A stretch of 64,000 nucleotides of DNA, from assembly GCA_963837425.1 (NCBI GenBank), contig CAWINH010000002.1, positions 618,091-682,090 on the forward strand. The letters run 5' to 3'. The notes under the pieces are model-generated. The model was not told where the DNA came from and searched no databases. It worked only from the letters and a program-made list of their open reading frames with translations. The position numbers and the translations under genes were made by a program. Below, piece by piece: positions 26,588 through 36,038 of the stretch. The stretch's first letter is position 1. Every line of letters starts with the position of its first letter. This stretch comes from CAWINH01 sp963837425 (GTDB lineage: Bacteria > Chloroflexota > Limnocylindria > QHBO01).

Positions 26588-27937
26588 GTGACCGCACCGG
26601 GTTCTGATCCTCGGCGGCGGCTTCGCCGGGGTCCGGACCGCGGTCGAGCTCGAGAAGCTCGACTCGGGCGGCGCACCGATGTCGAGGTCTGGCTCGTCAG
26701 CCGCGAGAACTTCATGCTCTTCACGCCGCTGCTGCCCGAGGTCTGCTCCGGGGTGCTCGAGCCCCGGCACGTCGTGACCGCGCTGCGCGCGCATGCTCCA
26801 CCGGCCCAGCACCTGGGCGGTCACCGCCGACGCTCGAGTCCATCGACCTCGACGCGCGCAGTCGTCACGGTGCTCGGCGGGCGACGGCGAGATCCATCGG
26901 CTCGGCTACGACACGCTGGTCCTCGCGCTCGGCGGCGATGACGCACACCTTCGGGATCCCGGGCATCGAGGAGCACGCGGTCGGGATGAAGACCCTGGCC
27001 GACGCCTTCAGCCTCCGCAACCGGATCATCGAGATGCTCGAGCGCGCCGACCTCGAGGAGGACCCCGATGCGCGGCGGGCGCAGCTGACCTTCGTCGTCG
27101 GCGGCGGCGGCTTCTCCGGGGTCGAGACCGCCGGGGAGGTCGAGGAGTTCCTGCGCCGCGTCCGCCGGCGGTACTACCCGAAGATCGATCCGGCACAGAT
27201 CGCACCGTGCTCGTCGAGCTGAACGACCGCTCCTGCCCGAGCTGCCGCCGGAGATGGGGCGAGTAGCCCGCCGACGGCTTGCGGGGCGCGGGTACCAGAT
27301 TCGTCTCGGGACCGGCATCCGGGAGGTGGTCCGGACGAGGACGGTGGTCGCGCATGGCGACGGCGACGGAGCGGATTCCCTCCCGGACCGTGCGTCTGGA
27401 CCGGCGGCGTCCGGCCGTCGCCGATCGTGGCCGAGTCGGGAGTCGAGACCGACGCGGCCGGTCGAGCGGTGACGCGCCGACGATGGCGACGAGCCGCGAG
27501 GGGGTGTTCGCCATCGGCGACTGCGCCGGGATCCCGAGGGTCGACGCGCCGGAGGGCGACGCTCCACGCGCCGACCGCCCAGAACGCCGTGCGCGAGGCG
27601 AAGCGGCTGGCCGCCAACATCGTCGCGGCGCATCGACGGCAACGAGTCCGATCGAGCCATTCCGCTATGGCGTGATCGGGCAGCTGGCCACCATCGGCCA
27701 CCACACCGGGGTGGGGAAGGTCTTCGGGATCCGGTGCGGGGATGGCTGGCCTGGTTCATGTGGCGCGGCTACTACTGGCTCCAGATCCCGGGCTTCAACC
27801 GCAAGATCCGGGTGGCGATCGACTGGTTCCTGACCGCGCTGTTCGGCGCCGATCCGGTGCAGCTCAAGGTGGAGGACGAGCGAAGCGCCCTGGGCTCGTC
27901 CGGGCGGCGGCGTGCGGCGCTGCGAGATGACGGGTGA
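26588..27937 (+). CDS. ndh: type II NADH dehydrogenase (NDH-2), multiply frameshifted
   Basis: Fragments in all three frames assemble into a membrane-associated NADH:quinone oxidoreductase of about 450 residues. Seen in order: FAD-binding VLILGGGFAGVRTAVELE, the NFMLFTPLLPEV segment, the NADH-binding FVVGGGGFSGVETAGEV (27090-27150), the second GD box FAIGDCAGI, TAQNAVREAKRLA, and a C-terminal FMWRGYYWLQIPG segment typical of the membrane-binding end. At least six indels interrupt it. The GTG at 26588 is the likely start. It would feed electrons from NADH to quinone without proton pumping, upstream of the bc complex. Confidence 0.78.
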
Positions 27938-27943
27938 GCGCAT

Positions 27944-27949
27944 TACACT
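27944..27949 (+). promoter_or_regulatory. -10-like hexamer close to a start codon
   Basis: TACACT ends 9 bases before the ATG at 27959, placing the transcription start at or next to the start codon (see the leaderless finding). Confidence 0.35.
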
Positions 27950-27958
27950 CGGGGCCAG

Positions 27959-28291
27959 ATGTCGCGCGCTGAGCGCCGCGCCTACAAGCGGCTGATGAAG
28001 AACTCGGACCCGTACGCGCTGCCGGCCGGCAGCTCGGCCGCGCGTGCGCGCGCGCAGCGAGCGCGGTCGCGGCGCCCGGACCGGCGCCCGCCGAGCCGGC
28101 CGGATTCTGAGTGGCGCTTCCTGCTGTGGGCCGTGGGGGGCGCCGTGCTCATCGGCCTCGCCGCCTTCTCGTTCGCCTGGCCGCGCGGGATGCCGCTGGC
28201 ACTCTACGTCGGTATCGCCGCCGCGGCCGTGTGGGCAGCCCTCGTCGTCGGGTTCCGTTACGCCCAGCGACGGATGAGCGCCCGGCCCTGA
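27959..28291 (+). CDS. small two-helix membrane protein of unknown function
   Basis: A 110-residue protein: a basic cytoplasmic N-terminal half (MSRAERRAYKRLMKNSDPYA, then Arg/Pro-rich to about 48), then two helices (55-72 and 78-97) and a basic end. No known family was recognised. It is 19 bases upstream of plsY in the same direction and so probably co-transcribed. No frameshift. Confidence 0.6.
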   Translation: MSRAERRAYKRLMKNSDPYALPAGSSAARARAQRARSRRPDRRPPSRPDSEWRFLLWAVGGAVLIGLAAFSFAWPRGMPLALYVGIAAAAVWAALVVGFRYAQRRMSARP

Positions 28292-28310
28292 TCCGGGCTC
28301 GGGGCAGGCC

Positions 28311-28920
28311 TTGACGCTCCCCGCGGTCGCCGCAGTCGTGGCCGGCTATCTGCTCGGCGCCATTCCGTTCGGGGTCATTGCCGCCCGCCTGGCGGGAGGG
28401 ATGGACCCGCGCGAGCTCGGCTCACGACGAACCGGCTCGACGAACGTCATGCGCGCGCTCGGGCTGCGCTGGGCGATGCCGGTGCTCGTCGCCGACGTCG
28501 CGAAGGGTGTCGCCGCCGTCGTGCTCGCGCGCTGGCTGATGGGCGACGCCGCTGCCGGGGAGTGGGTGGCCGCCGGCAGCGGCCTGGCGGCGGTCGTCGG
28601 CCACACGTGGTCGGTCTTCATCGGGCTGCGCGGGGGGCGCGGGGTGGCGACGGCGGGCGGCGGATGCTGGCCATGGCCCCGCTGGCAGTGGCTATCTGAT
28701 GCCGGTGATGCTCGTGGTCGTCTGGCGCACGCGGTACGTCTCGGTGGCCTCGCTCTCGGCGGCGTTGCTGGCGCCCGTGGTCACCGGCGCCCTCGCGGTG
28801 CTGGGGCTGACGAGCGCGGCATCGCTCGGCTGGCCTCGCGACGGGATCATGGTCACGGCCACGCATCGGGACAACATCCGCCGGCTGCGTGCCGGCACCG
28901 AGCGAAGGATCGGCAAGTGA
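28311..28920 (+). CDS. plsY: glycerol-3-phosphate acyltransferase PlsY (frameshifted)
   Basis: Membrane enzyme that moves an acyl group from acyl phosphate to glycerol-3-phosphate. GSRRTGSTNVMRALG is the conserved motif 2 loop, and GHTWSVFIGLRGGRGVAT near residue 97 is the motif with the catalytic His and the glycine-rich phosphate loop. The frame breaks near 28660-28690, then resumes with MPVMLVVVWRTRYVS and ends THRDNIRRLRAGTE, giving about 200 residues, the family length. The start is a TTG. Its stop overlaps the GTG of pgsA. Confidence 0.85.
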
Positions 28921-29552
28921 CGAGAAGAGCGCGGAGCGAGGCCCGATCGGAGCGACGAGGGCCGGCGGCCGGCGCGCCTCACGAGCCTGCCGAACCTGCT
29001 CGGCCTCGGCCGGATCGTGGCGACCCCGATCCTGGTGGCGCTCCTGCTGCTGCCCTTCCCCGGCGCGGGGCTCTGGCGTTCGTGGGCTTCGCGGCGGCGG
29101 CGATCACCGACACCCTCGACGGCCGGATCGCCCGCTCCCGTGGCGAGGTGTCGTCCCTCGGCGTGTTCATGGACCTCACCGCCGACAAGGTGCTCGTCGC
29201 CGGCGTCCTGGTGGCGATGGTCGAGGTGCGGCTGCTCCCGACCTGGATCGTGGCGCTGATCCTGATCCGCGAGCTCGTGATCGCCGGTGTCCGGCAGCTG
29301 GCCGCAAGCGTCGACGTCGTCATGGCCGCCGGCATGCTCGGCAAGTCGAAGACGACGGTGACGCACATCGGTATGGTGCTCCTCCTCCTCGCCTTCGATG
29401 CCCAGACTCTGGACCGATGGCGCGCCGGCTGGGGGGACGCGCTCGGGCGGTCGGATTCTGGACGATGGTGCGGCGATTGTGCTGACGGTCGTCTCCGGCT
29501 GGGCTACCTTCGCGCGGCATGGCCGATCCTGAGCGGTGACGCCGGCGCCTGA
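28917..29552 (+). CDS. pgsA: CDP-diacylglycerol-glycerol-3-phosphate 3-phosphatidyltransferase (frameshifted)
   Basis: The CDP-alcohol phosphatidyltransferase signature is complete: DTLDGRIARSRGEVSSLG then FMDLTADK, i.e. D-x2-DG-x2-AR-x8-G-x3-D-x3-D. N-terminal sequence SLPNLLGLGRIVATPILVA appears in another frame, and the C-terminal helix (VVSGWGYLRAAWPIL) in a third, so at least three indels interrupt about 200 residues. It makes phosphatidylglycerol phosphate and follows plsY with overlapping codons, so two consecutive phospholipid genes are coupled. Confidence 0.82.
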   Translation: MTRRARSEARSERRGPAAGAPHEPAEPARPRPDRGDPDPGGAPAAALPRRGALAFVGFAAAAITDTLDGRIARSRGEVSSLGVFMDLTADKVLVAGVLVAMVEVRLLPTWIVALILIRELVIAGVRQLAASVDVVMAAGMLGKSKTTVTHIGMVLLLLAFDAQTLDRWRAGWGDALGRSDSGRWCGDCADGRLRLGYLRAAWPILSGDAGA

Positions 29553-29557
29553 ACGGC

Positions 29558-30371
29558 CTACTGGACCAGGCGATCCTCCATCCGGCGCAGGGCGATCGCG
29601 ATCGCCACCCCGAAGAAGACGAGCAGGAAGCTGATGTCGAGGCGAGACGAGGTCGACCGGGCCGGTCGTCAGCCCGCGCAGCAGGTGGACGCCGCGGAAC
29701 AGCGGGATGACCTGCATGAACCACTGGAGCGGCTCGGGGTAGATCGAGATCGGGAAGAAGATGCCGCTGAACAGGAACATCGGCATGACGACCAGGCCCA
29801 TCGGCAGGTCGAAATCGTGGACCGTGCGCAGGAACGACGTCCCGGCCAGGCCGGCCGCGGCGAACGCCGCGCCGAGGAGCAGGAGGCGGGAAGCATGAGG
29901 AGCCCCCACCGGCAGAGATCAGCCCGGTGCGAACATGATCACGAACGCGATCGCGTACAGCCCGCCCCGCATCAGCGACCACAGGAGCTCGCCGATCGCG
30001 ATCTCGCGGATGCCCATCGGCGTGGCGAGCATGCCCTCGTATATCTTCTCGTAGTTCAGCTTGAAGAAGACGTTGAAGATCGTCTCGGACATCGCGCCGT
30101 TCATGGCCGAGATCGCGAGCAGGGCCGGCGCGACGTAGCCGCGAAGGTGATCGTCGGCCCCGGCACGAACTCGATGATCCGACGATGGTGCCGATCCCGA
30201 GCCGATGCCGAGGAGGTAGAAGAGCGGCTCGAAGAAGCCCGAGACGAGAACGATCCAGGGGTGGCTGTAGATCATCAGGTTGCGCTGGACGAGGCGCCGT
30301 GCCCGGAGGAGCGAGGCGACGGCGGCCGGGACCGGCGGCGGGGGGGGGGTTCGGCGGACGATGGCGGTCAT
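29558..30371 (-). CDS. ABC-2 exporter permease 2 (frameshifted)
   Basis: A DrrB/NodJ-type permease of about 265 residues. The N-terminal frame has QRNLMIYSHPWIVLVSGFFEP, and NYEKIYEGMLATPMGIREI is the conserved cytoplasmic helix; after breaks near 30180 and 29925 the C-terminal frame has VMPMFLFSGIFFPISIYPEP and ends FLLVFFGVAIAIALRRMEDR. It is the last gene of the ATPase-permease-permease operon and is tail-to-tail with pgsA. Confidence 0.78.
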
Positions 30372-30386
30372 GGCTCGCCTATGCCT

Positions 30387-31160
30387 TCAGCCTGCGTGCA
30401 GAAGCCGATGCGCGAGCCACGAGAAGCCGAGGGCGAAGATCGCGCAGGTAGGCGACGTGGAGCGGCCACCCGGAGATGAGGTGGCGTCCGACAGGACGAA
30501 GCCGCGGACCAGCTCCACGCCGTGGTACAGCGGCGTCGCGGCAGCGATCCATTGGACCCCTTCGGGCAGCTGGGTGAGCGGGAAGAACGTGCCGCTGAAC
30601 AGGAAGAGCGGGTTGATCACGAAGCGGAAGATCCAGCTGAATCCGTCTCCTGTGCGCTGGGTGGCCGTGAAGCTCATGACCGCAGGAGCGAACGCGAGCC
30701 CGATGAGGATCGTGGACGGGATCGCCAGCAGCGCCAGCGGCGAGCGGGGGATCGCCGAACGCGGTCAGGACCACCAGGAAGACGGTGCTGATCAGCGCGA
30801 TGCGGAAGCTGATCCAGAGCAGCTCGCCGGCCACGATGTGACGCACACCGAGCGGGGTGGCCAGGATCGCGTCGTAGTTCCGGCGCCACTGGATCTTGCC
30901 GAGGATCGGGAAGCTCGACTCGAACGACGCCGTCTGCATGCAGCTCGCCGCCAGGATGCCGGGCCCCAGGAAGTCGAGGTACGGGTAGCCGCCCATCACG
31001 GCTCGGCCCGGAGCTCGATGAGCTTGCCGAGGCCAATGCCCATCGCGGTCAGGTACAGCAGCGGGGTCATGAACGAGCCGAAGATGCTGCCGTGCCAGGT
31101 GCGTCGGTAGACCCACAGGTTGCGCTGGAGGACGCGGCCGCGGGGCGCGAGCGAGGTCAT
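30387..31160 (-). CDS. ABC-2 exporter permease 1 (frameshifted)
   Basis: A paralogue of the next permease. It starts QRNLWVYRRTWHGSIFGSF, continues YPYLDFLGPGILAASCMQTA and NYDAILATPLGVRHIVAGEL (cytoplasmic helix), and after a break near 30750 ends FLFSGTFFPLTQLPEGVQWI with helices to LAHRLLHAG. Two similar permeases with one ATPase suggest a heterodimeric DrrAB/NodIJ-type exporter. Its start is 6 bases after the ATPase stop. Confidence 0.8.
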
Positions 31161-31166
31161 CGGCGG

Positions 31167-32102
31167 CTACTCGATCAGGGTGCGGCCGGTGAGCCGCAGG
31201 AAGACGTCCTCGAGCGAGGAGCGGCGGACGAGCGTGCTCTCGAGCGGCGCCTCGCGGGCCCGCAGCGTGTCGAGGGCCGCATCCCCGTCCTCGACGTAGA
31301 GCAGGGTCCGGTCGGGCAGCTCCTCGATCCGCTCGGCGATCCCGTCCAGCTTTCCGTCCAGCTGGCCGCGGGCATCGCTGTGGACCCGTATCTCGAGGAC
31401 TTCGCGGGTGCTGTAGCGGTCGATCAACTCGCGTGGCGAGCCCTCGGCAACGATCTCGGCCTTGTCCATCACCACGAGCCGGTCGCAGAGCTGCTCCGCT
31501 TCGTCCATGTAGTGCGTCGTGATGAGCAGGGTGGCGCCCCGCTGCTTGAGCCGATACAGGCGCTCCCACACGAGGTGGCGCGCCTGGGGGTCGAGCCCGG
31601 TCGTCGGCTCGTCGAATATGATCAGCTCGGGGTCGTTGATGAGCGACCGCGCGATCGTCAGGCGTCGCTTCATGCCGCCCGACAACGGCTCGACCTGGTC
31701 GTTTGCGCGCTCGGCGAGCTGGACGAAATCGAGCAGCTCATCGGCTCGCTCGCGAGCGAGCCGGTCCGAGATGTCGAAGTAGCGCGCGTACATCTCGAGG
31801 TTCTCGCGCACCGTGAGCTCCGCATCGAGGTTGTCGATCTGCGGAACCACACCGAGGCGTGCCTTGATCTGAGCGGCCTGGGTCCGCGGGTCCATCCCGA
31901 TCACCGTCAGGTCGCCCTCGGTCACCGGCGAGGAGCAGGCGATCATCCGCATCGTCGAGGTCTTGCCGGCCCCGTTCGGGCCAAGGAATCCGAACGCCTC
32001 CCCAGTGCGCACGTCGAAGTCGATGGCCTTCACCGCCGTGAAGCCACCGAAGCGCTTCGTCAGCGAGCGGGCATGGACGAGGATCTCCGTGGTCGGGGGC
32101 AT
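31167..32102 (-). CDS. ABC exporter ATPase, DrrA/NodI type
   Basis: A 311-residue ATPase, intact. Walker A is GPNGAGKTS, the signature LSGGMKRRL, Walker B LIIFDEPTTGLDP, H-loop TTHYM. The C-terminal 90 residues (from REVLEIRVHSDARGQ) form the DrrA-type accessory domain ending SLEDVFLRLTGRTL. The ATG at 32102 is preceded by TAGAAT with a 7-base gap, so the mRNA may be leaderless. It powers the two permeases downstream. Confidence 0.92.
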   Translation of the reverse strand: MPPTTEILVHARSLTKRFGGFTAVKAIDFDVRTGEAFGFLGPNGAGKTSTMRMIACSSPVTEGDLTVIGMDPRTQAAQIKARLGVVPQIDNLDAELTVRENLEMYARYFDISDRLARERADELLDFVQLAERANDQVEPLSGGMKRRLTIARSLINDPELIIFDEPTTGLDPQARHLVWERLYRLKQRGATLLITTHYMDEAEQLCDRLVVMDKAEIVAEGSPRELIDRYSTREVLEIRVHSDARGQLDGKLDGIAERIEELPDRTLLYVEDGDAALDTLRAREAPLESTLVRRSSLEDVFLRLTGRTLIE

Positions 32103-32109
32103 CCGGCGA

Positions 32110-32115
32110 ATTCTA
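32110..32115 (-). promoter_or_regulatory. -10 hexamer TAGAAT for the ABC exporter operon
   Basis: Minus-strand TAGAAT ends 7 bases before the ATG at 32102, the spacing expected when transcription begins at the start codon. No good -35 is seen. Confidence 0.5.
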
Positions 32116-32151
32116 CAGGTCATAAACGTGCGACTTGACCGTAGCAGGTTT

Positions 32152-33067
32152 ATGGTCGCAGGATGGGCGATGCAGCCGCTCGACATCGCCGTGATGGGCG
32201 CCACCGGGTTCGTGGGCAGCCACCTCGTCCCGCACCTCGTCTCGACTGGACACCGGGTGCGCGCCGTGTCGCGGACCGGGCGCCGGCAGCGCCGAATGGG
32301 GCCATGGGGTCGAGACGCTCGAGGCCGACGTGGTAACCGGCAGCGGACTCGATGCGGCACTGCTCGGCGCCGACGCGCTCGTCCACCTCGTGGCCGATCC
32401 CGCGCGAGGGCCGCGGCCGTTCGTTCGAGGCCGTGAACGTCGGCGGGGTGCGCAACGTGCGTCGAGGCCGCGCGGCGGGCCGAGGTTCCGCGCATCGTGC
32501 ACCTGTCGGTCCTCGGGGTGACCGGCGACGCGCGCTATCGCTACCTGGCCAGCAAGTGGCGAGGGGAGGAGCTCGTTCGCGGCAGCGGGCTGGAGTGGGT
32601 GATCCTGCGCCCCTCGTTGCTGTTCGGTCCCGGAGACGGGTTCTTCAACCTCATCAGGGAGACGTTGACCTGGTGGTCACCGGGGGTGGTCGCCATCCCC
32701 GGTGACGGGAGTGCCGAGTTCCAGCCGCTCTCCGTTGACGATCTGGCGATCGCGATCGAGCGCTGCGTGGTCGAGCCTGCTCGGGCCGGCTCGATCTACG
32801 AGCTCGGCGGCCCGGAGCGCCTCGCCTACCGCGAGATCGTGGACCGCGTGATGGCGGCGACCGGCAAACATCGGCTGAAGCTGAACTTGCCGATCGGATT
32901 GATCAGCGGCCTGACGTCGGATCACCGACCGCATCCTGCCGATCTTCCCCGTGAGCCACGACCAGATCGCCAGCCTCGGCCGTCCGAACACGACCGATCT
33001 CGACGCGTTCGTCCGCGCCTTCGGCGTCGAGGCGCGCCCGCTGGCGCTCGAGTACCTGCGCGGGTAG
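32152..33067 (+). CDS. NAD(P)H-binding epimerase/dehydratase-like protein (frameshifted)
   Basis: About 300 residues of an extended short-chain dehydrogenase (NmrA/NDUFA9-like). The Rossmann start is IAVMGATGFVGSHLVPHLV; after breaks near 32290 and 32440 come FEAVNVGGVRNV and a long intact part (32497-32910) with VHLSVLGVTGDARYRYLASK and WVILRPSLLFGPGDGFFN; a last break near 32920 leads to the end (LEYLRG). The Y-x3-K pair is YLASK. ATG 32152 or 32170 may start it. Family members include quinone/complex I-associated reductases and sugar epimerases; the substrate is unknown. Confidence 0.72.
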
Positions 33068-33082
33068 CGTCCGCGCCCGGGC

Positions 33083-33448
33083 TCAGGCCTCGACGGCCTC
33101 GGCGTCATCCTCCATTCCTCCGGAGCGCACCCGGGCCGCGGCCTGGGTCGCGCGTGCCATGAGCGCATTCGGATCGAGGCCGAATCGGGAGAGGAGCATC
33201 GCGTCGAAGCGATCGGCGCCGGCCGCACCGAGCAGCGCACCGAGCCAGAACGCGCGTCGGGGGCCGCCGAGGATGCTCCCCACGAAGCCGCCGACGACGC
33301 CCGCGGTCAGCGAGGCGGTGACGTTGACGTGGTCGATCGCAGTCTCCTCGCCATGCAGAGTCCCGTGCGCGGTGTCTGCCGCGGCTCGGACCGCCCCGCC
33401 CAGCATGCTGCCGAGCGCGGCGGAGAAGATCGAGATGAAGAGTCGCAT
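33083..33448 (-). CDS. small glycine-rich membrane protein of unknown function
   Basis: A 121-residue protein with Gly/Ala-rich helices (residues 3-22 and 46-75, FVGSILGGPRRAFWLGALLG) like glycine-zipper proteins, and an acidic C-terminus. It is the last gene of the lipA operon, starting 3 bases after the stop of the metal-dependent hydrolase. I did not recognise the family. Confidence 0.6.
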   Translation of the reverse strand: MRLFISIFSAALGSMLGGAVRAAADTAHGTLHGEETAIDHVNVTASLTAGVVGGFVGSILGGPRRAFWLGALLGAAGADRFDAMLLSRFGLDPNALMARATQAAARVRSGGMEDDAEAVEA

Positions 33449-33451
33449 TGC

Positions 33452-34162
33452 TCAGGCCTCCCAGGTTTCGCCCGGCTGGAGCTCGACAACGGTCGCTTTG
33501 GTGGCCGCCTGCAGCTCGGCCGGCGTCCCGGCCAGGATGGGGAACGTTCCGTAGTGGACCGGGATCACCGTTCGCGCCCCGACGAGCGCCGCCGCCCGGG
33601 CGGCGTCGGCTGGACCCATCGTGTAGTGGCCGCCGATCGGCAGGATCGCGATCCCCGGTGCCCAGCGCTCCTTGATGAGCGCCATGTCGCCGAAGAGGTC
33701 GGTGTCGCCCGAGTGGTAGACGCGCGTCCCGTCCTCGAACTCGATGACCCAGCCCCAGCAGCCGAGGTCGCGGGTCACCGCCGGGTCGACGTCGGTGATC
33801 GTGGCGCCGCCCGAGTGATCCGCATGGACCATCGTGAAGCCGATGCCGGCCGCCTCGAACGTGCCACCGGTGTTCATCCCGACCGCCCCGGAGATGCCCT
33901 TGCCAATGAAGTAGATCGACATCTCGTGGCTGGCGATCAGCTGTCCGCCAACCGCGGCCAGCGCCAGCACGTCTGCGCCATCGTCGCCGATGTGGTCGAA
34001 ATGGCCATGGGTCGGGGCGATGACGTCCACCTTCATCGGCTCGCGATAGGCGTCCGGGTAGGTCGGTGCGGTGATCCATCGGTCGACCCAGACCCATTTG
34101 TCGGCCGGGGATCGATAGAGAATCCCGCCGTGTCCGAGTCGGGTGATGCGCAGCTTGGCCAT
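33452..34162 (-). CDS. metallo-beta-lactamase-fold hydrolase, UPF0173 family
   Basis: A 236-residue metal-dependent hydrolase. THGHFDHIGD supplies the H-x-H-x-D-H metal site, and later ligands occur in HADHSGG, YHSGDTD and IPVHYGTFP. The GGHYTMGP loop is typical of UPF0173. Ribosome-binding site GAGGAGG. It lies 30 bases after the ATP-grasp gene. The natural substrate of the family is not established. Confidence 0.85.
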   Translation of the reverse strand: MAKLRITRLGHGGILYRSPADKWVWVDRWITAPTYPDAYREPMKVDVIAPTHGHFDHIGDDGADVLALAAVGGQLIASHEMSIYFIGKGISGAVGMNTGGTFEAAGIGFTMVHADHSGGATITDVDPAVTRDLGCWGWVIEFEDGTRVYHSGDTDLFGDMALIKERWAPGIAILPIGGHYTMGPADAARAAALVGARTVIPVHYGTFPILAGTPAELQAATKATVVELQPGETWEA

Positions 34163-34192
34163 CGGGGCCTCCTCAATGTCGTTCTCCCCATC

Positions 34193-35365
34193 CTAGACCG
34201 GCGGCGGGACCTTGGTCTGGATCCGGGTGGCAGCCTCGGTGAGACGCGTCTCTCGGGGGTGGCGAAGGATGTAGCCATAGTCGCCGATCGCCCTGGCGAA
34301 CGTGCCCGACATCGGGGCGTGCGCCACCACCAGGTCAGCGTAGTCACGGAGGACCTCGTCGTGGCCGAGCGCATACCGGAACCGATGCTTGCGGCCGACG
34401 TAGGCGCAGGCATACGCCCGCGAAACGGTCGCATCGAATGATCCGTGCACGACCATCCGGGCCCACGCCCGGTAGAAGTCGAAGTCGTTCGCGTAGTTGA
34501 ACATGTCGACGGTCAGGCCGCCGGGCGGGCGGCTGTTGATCTCGAGCGGCACGTACGAGCCGTCCGCCATCCGGAAGAACTCGAAGTGGAACGGGCGCTC
34601 CCGGATCCGGAAGGCGCGGACGATCGCCCGGCCGGCGGCGTCGAGCTCGCGTGGGATCCGGCGAGTGATGCAGTACCAGATGTCGTCATCCGCGTTCACG
34701 GCCTCCATGACGCCCCGGCTGTAGTAGAACGACGAGCCGAACACCACCTCACCGCGCCGATCTGCGAGGCCGTCGTAGGTGAGCAGCGTTCCCGACAGGT
34801 ACGCCTCGAGGATGTAGTCGACCGCTGGCTTGTCGGCCAGGTAGTGTTCGAGATCGTCGGGTGACTCGAGCTTGTACGTGGCGGCCGCTCCGACGCCGGC
34901 GTCCGGCTTGGCGACGACCGGGTAGCCGACCTCCGCCACGAAGGCTCGTGCGGCGCGCGGCGTCCGGCACACGCGCCCCGGTCCCGGGGTCAGGCCGGCG
35001 CGCTCGAAGAGCCGCTTCATGCGCGACTTGCGCTTCATGCGCGCGATGTCCGCGGTGTGGAGGCCGGCAATGTTGAAGTCGGTCCGGAGGCGAGCCTCGG
35101 ACTCGAGCCACCACTCGTTGAGCGAGTCGAGGCGATCGAGCTTGCCGTGCCGATGGGTGAGGTGGCCAAGCGCTCGGACCAGCTGCGGATAGTCGTTCAT
35201 GTCCCCGACGCGGTAGTACTCGGCCATCGCGTCGCGGAGCTCGGGGCGGAGTGCCTCCCAGGGCTCCTCCGCGACGCCCAGTGTCGTCGCGCCCTCGTCG
35301 CGCAGGGCGGTCACGAACCGATACCACGTCGGCGGGAAATGCGGTGACAGAAAGACGACGTTCAT
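34193..35365 (-). CDS. ATP-grasp ligase of unknown substrate
   Basis: A 390-residue ATP-grasp enzyme. A pre-ATP-grasp domain (1-105, VVFLSPHFPPTWYRF) is followed by the ATP-binding VGYPVVAKPDAGVGAA (P-loop-like, about 147-162), the adenine-binding VDYILEAYLSGTL, and metal-binding FEFFRMADGSYVPLEINSRP. The fold is that of carboxylate-amine ligases of the CarB/RimK-like group, so it probably makes an amide bond. It lies between two metallo-beta-lactamase-fold genes in the lipA operon. The substrate cannot be told. Confidence 0.82.
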   Translation of the reverse strand: MNVVFLSPHFPPTWYRFVTALRDEGATTLGVAEEPWEALRPELRDAMAEYYRVGDMNDYPQLVRALGHLTHRHGKLDRLDSLNEWWLESEARLRTDFNIAGLHTADIARMKRKSRMKRLFERAGLTPGPGRVCRTPRAARAFVAEVGYPVVAKPDAGVGAAATYKLESPDDLEHYLADKPAVDYILEAYLSGTLLTYDGLADRRGEVVFGSSFYYSRGVMEAVNADDDIWYCITRRIPRELDAAGRAIVRAFRIRERPFHFEFFRMADGSYVPLEINSRPPGGLTVDMFNYANDFDFYRAWARMVVHGSFDATVSRAYACAYVGRKHRFRYALGHDEVLRDYADLVVAHAPMSGTFARAIGDYGYILRHPRETRLTEAATRIQTKVPPPV

Positions 35366-35381
35366 GGGCAGGGCGGCGCCG

Positions 35382-36038
35382 TCAACCGGGGATCAGCAGG
35401 CGGCCCGCGGAGGCGATGCGCTCCATCCACGGCCGTTCGCGGGCGATCGTCGTTTCCGCCCCGTGGCCGGGGAGGACGCGGACCGCGTCCGGCATCTCGT
35501 GCGCGAGGCGCGCCAGGCTGGCGACCATCAGCTCGTCGCTGCCCCCGGGCAGGTCGGTGCGCCCATAGCTTCCGGCGAACAGGACGTCGCCGGAGAGGAG
35601 GAGCGCACGACCCTCCTCGTACAGGCAGACCGAGCCCTCCGTGTGCCCCGGGGTGTGGAGGATGTCGAAGACGAGATCGCCGATCCGCAGCTGCTCACCG
35701 TCCCGAAGCTCCCGTTCCGCGGACGAGGGCTCGATCACGAAGCCGTAGACGTTCTCGCCCGCCAGGCGGTATCCGTCGTCGGGGTGGATCGCCAGTGGCG
35801 CCCCGGTTGCCGCCTTCAGCGCGGCGTTGTCGAAGATGTGATCCACGTGGCCGTGCGAGTTCGCGATGACGTGGACGCGGAGCCCGTTCGCGATGGCCCG
35901 CTGCGTGAGGGTCTCGGCGGCGCCCATGCCCGGGTCGACGACGAGGGCATCCTCGGTCAGGCCGTCCCACACCAGGTACGCGTTCGTCTGCCACGGCCCG
36001 AATGCGCCGACCTCGATCCGCAGCTTCCGCTCGCTCAC
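35382..36038 (-). CDS. MBL-fold hydrolase, glyoxalase II-like
   Basis: A 218-residue enzyme with the full metal site: NSHGHVDHI, HTPGHTEGS, LSGDVLF and VLPGHGAET. The size and the missing C-terminal helical domain of classic GloB place it with the short hydroxyacylglutathione-hydrolase-like MBL proteins, including persulfide dioxygenase relatives. Its start overlaps the lipB stop (36035-36038), so it is translationally coupled. The thioester substrate is inferred from the family. Confidence 0.85.
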   Translation of the reverse strand: MSERKLRIEVGAFGPWQTNAYLVWDGLTEDALVVDPGMGAAETLTQRAIANGLRVHVIANSHGHVDHIFDNAALKAATGAPLAIHPDDGYRLAGENVYGFVIEPSSAERELRDGEQLRIGDLVFDILHTPGHTEGSVCLYEEGRALLLSGDVLFAGSYGRTDLPGGSDELMVASLARLAHEMPDAVRVLPGHGAETTIARERPWMERIASAGRLLIPG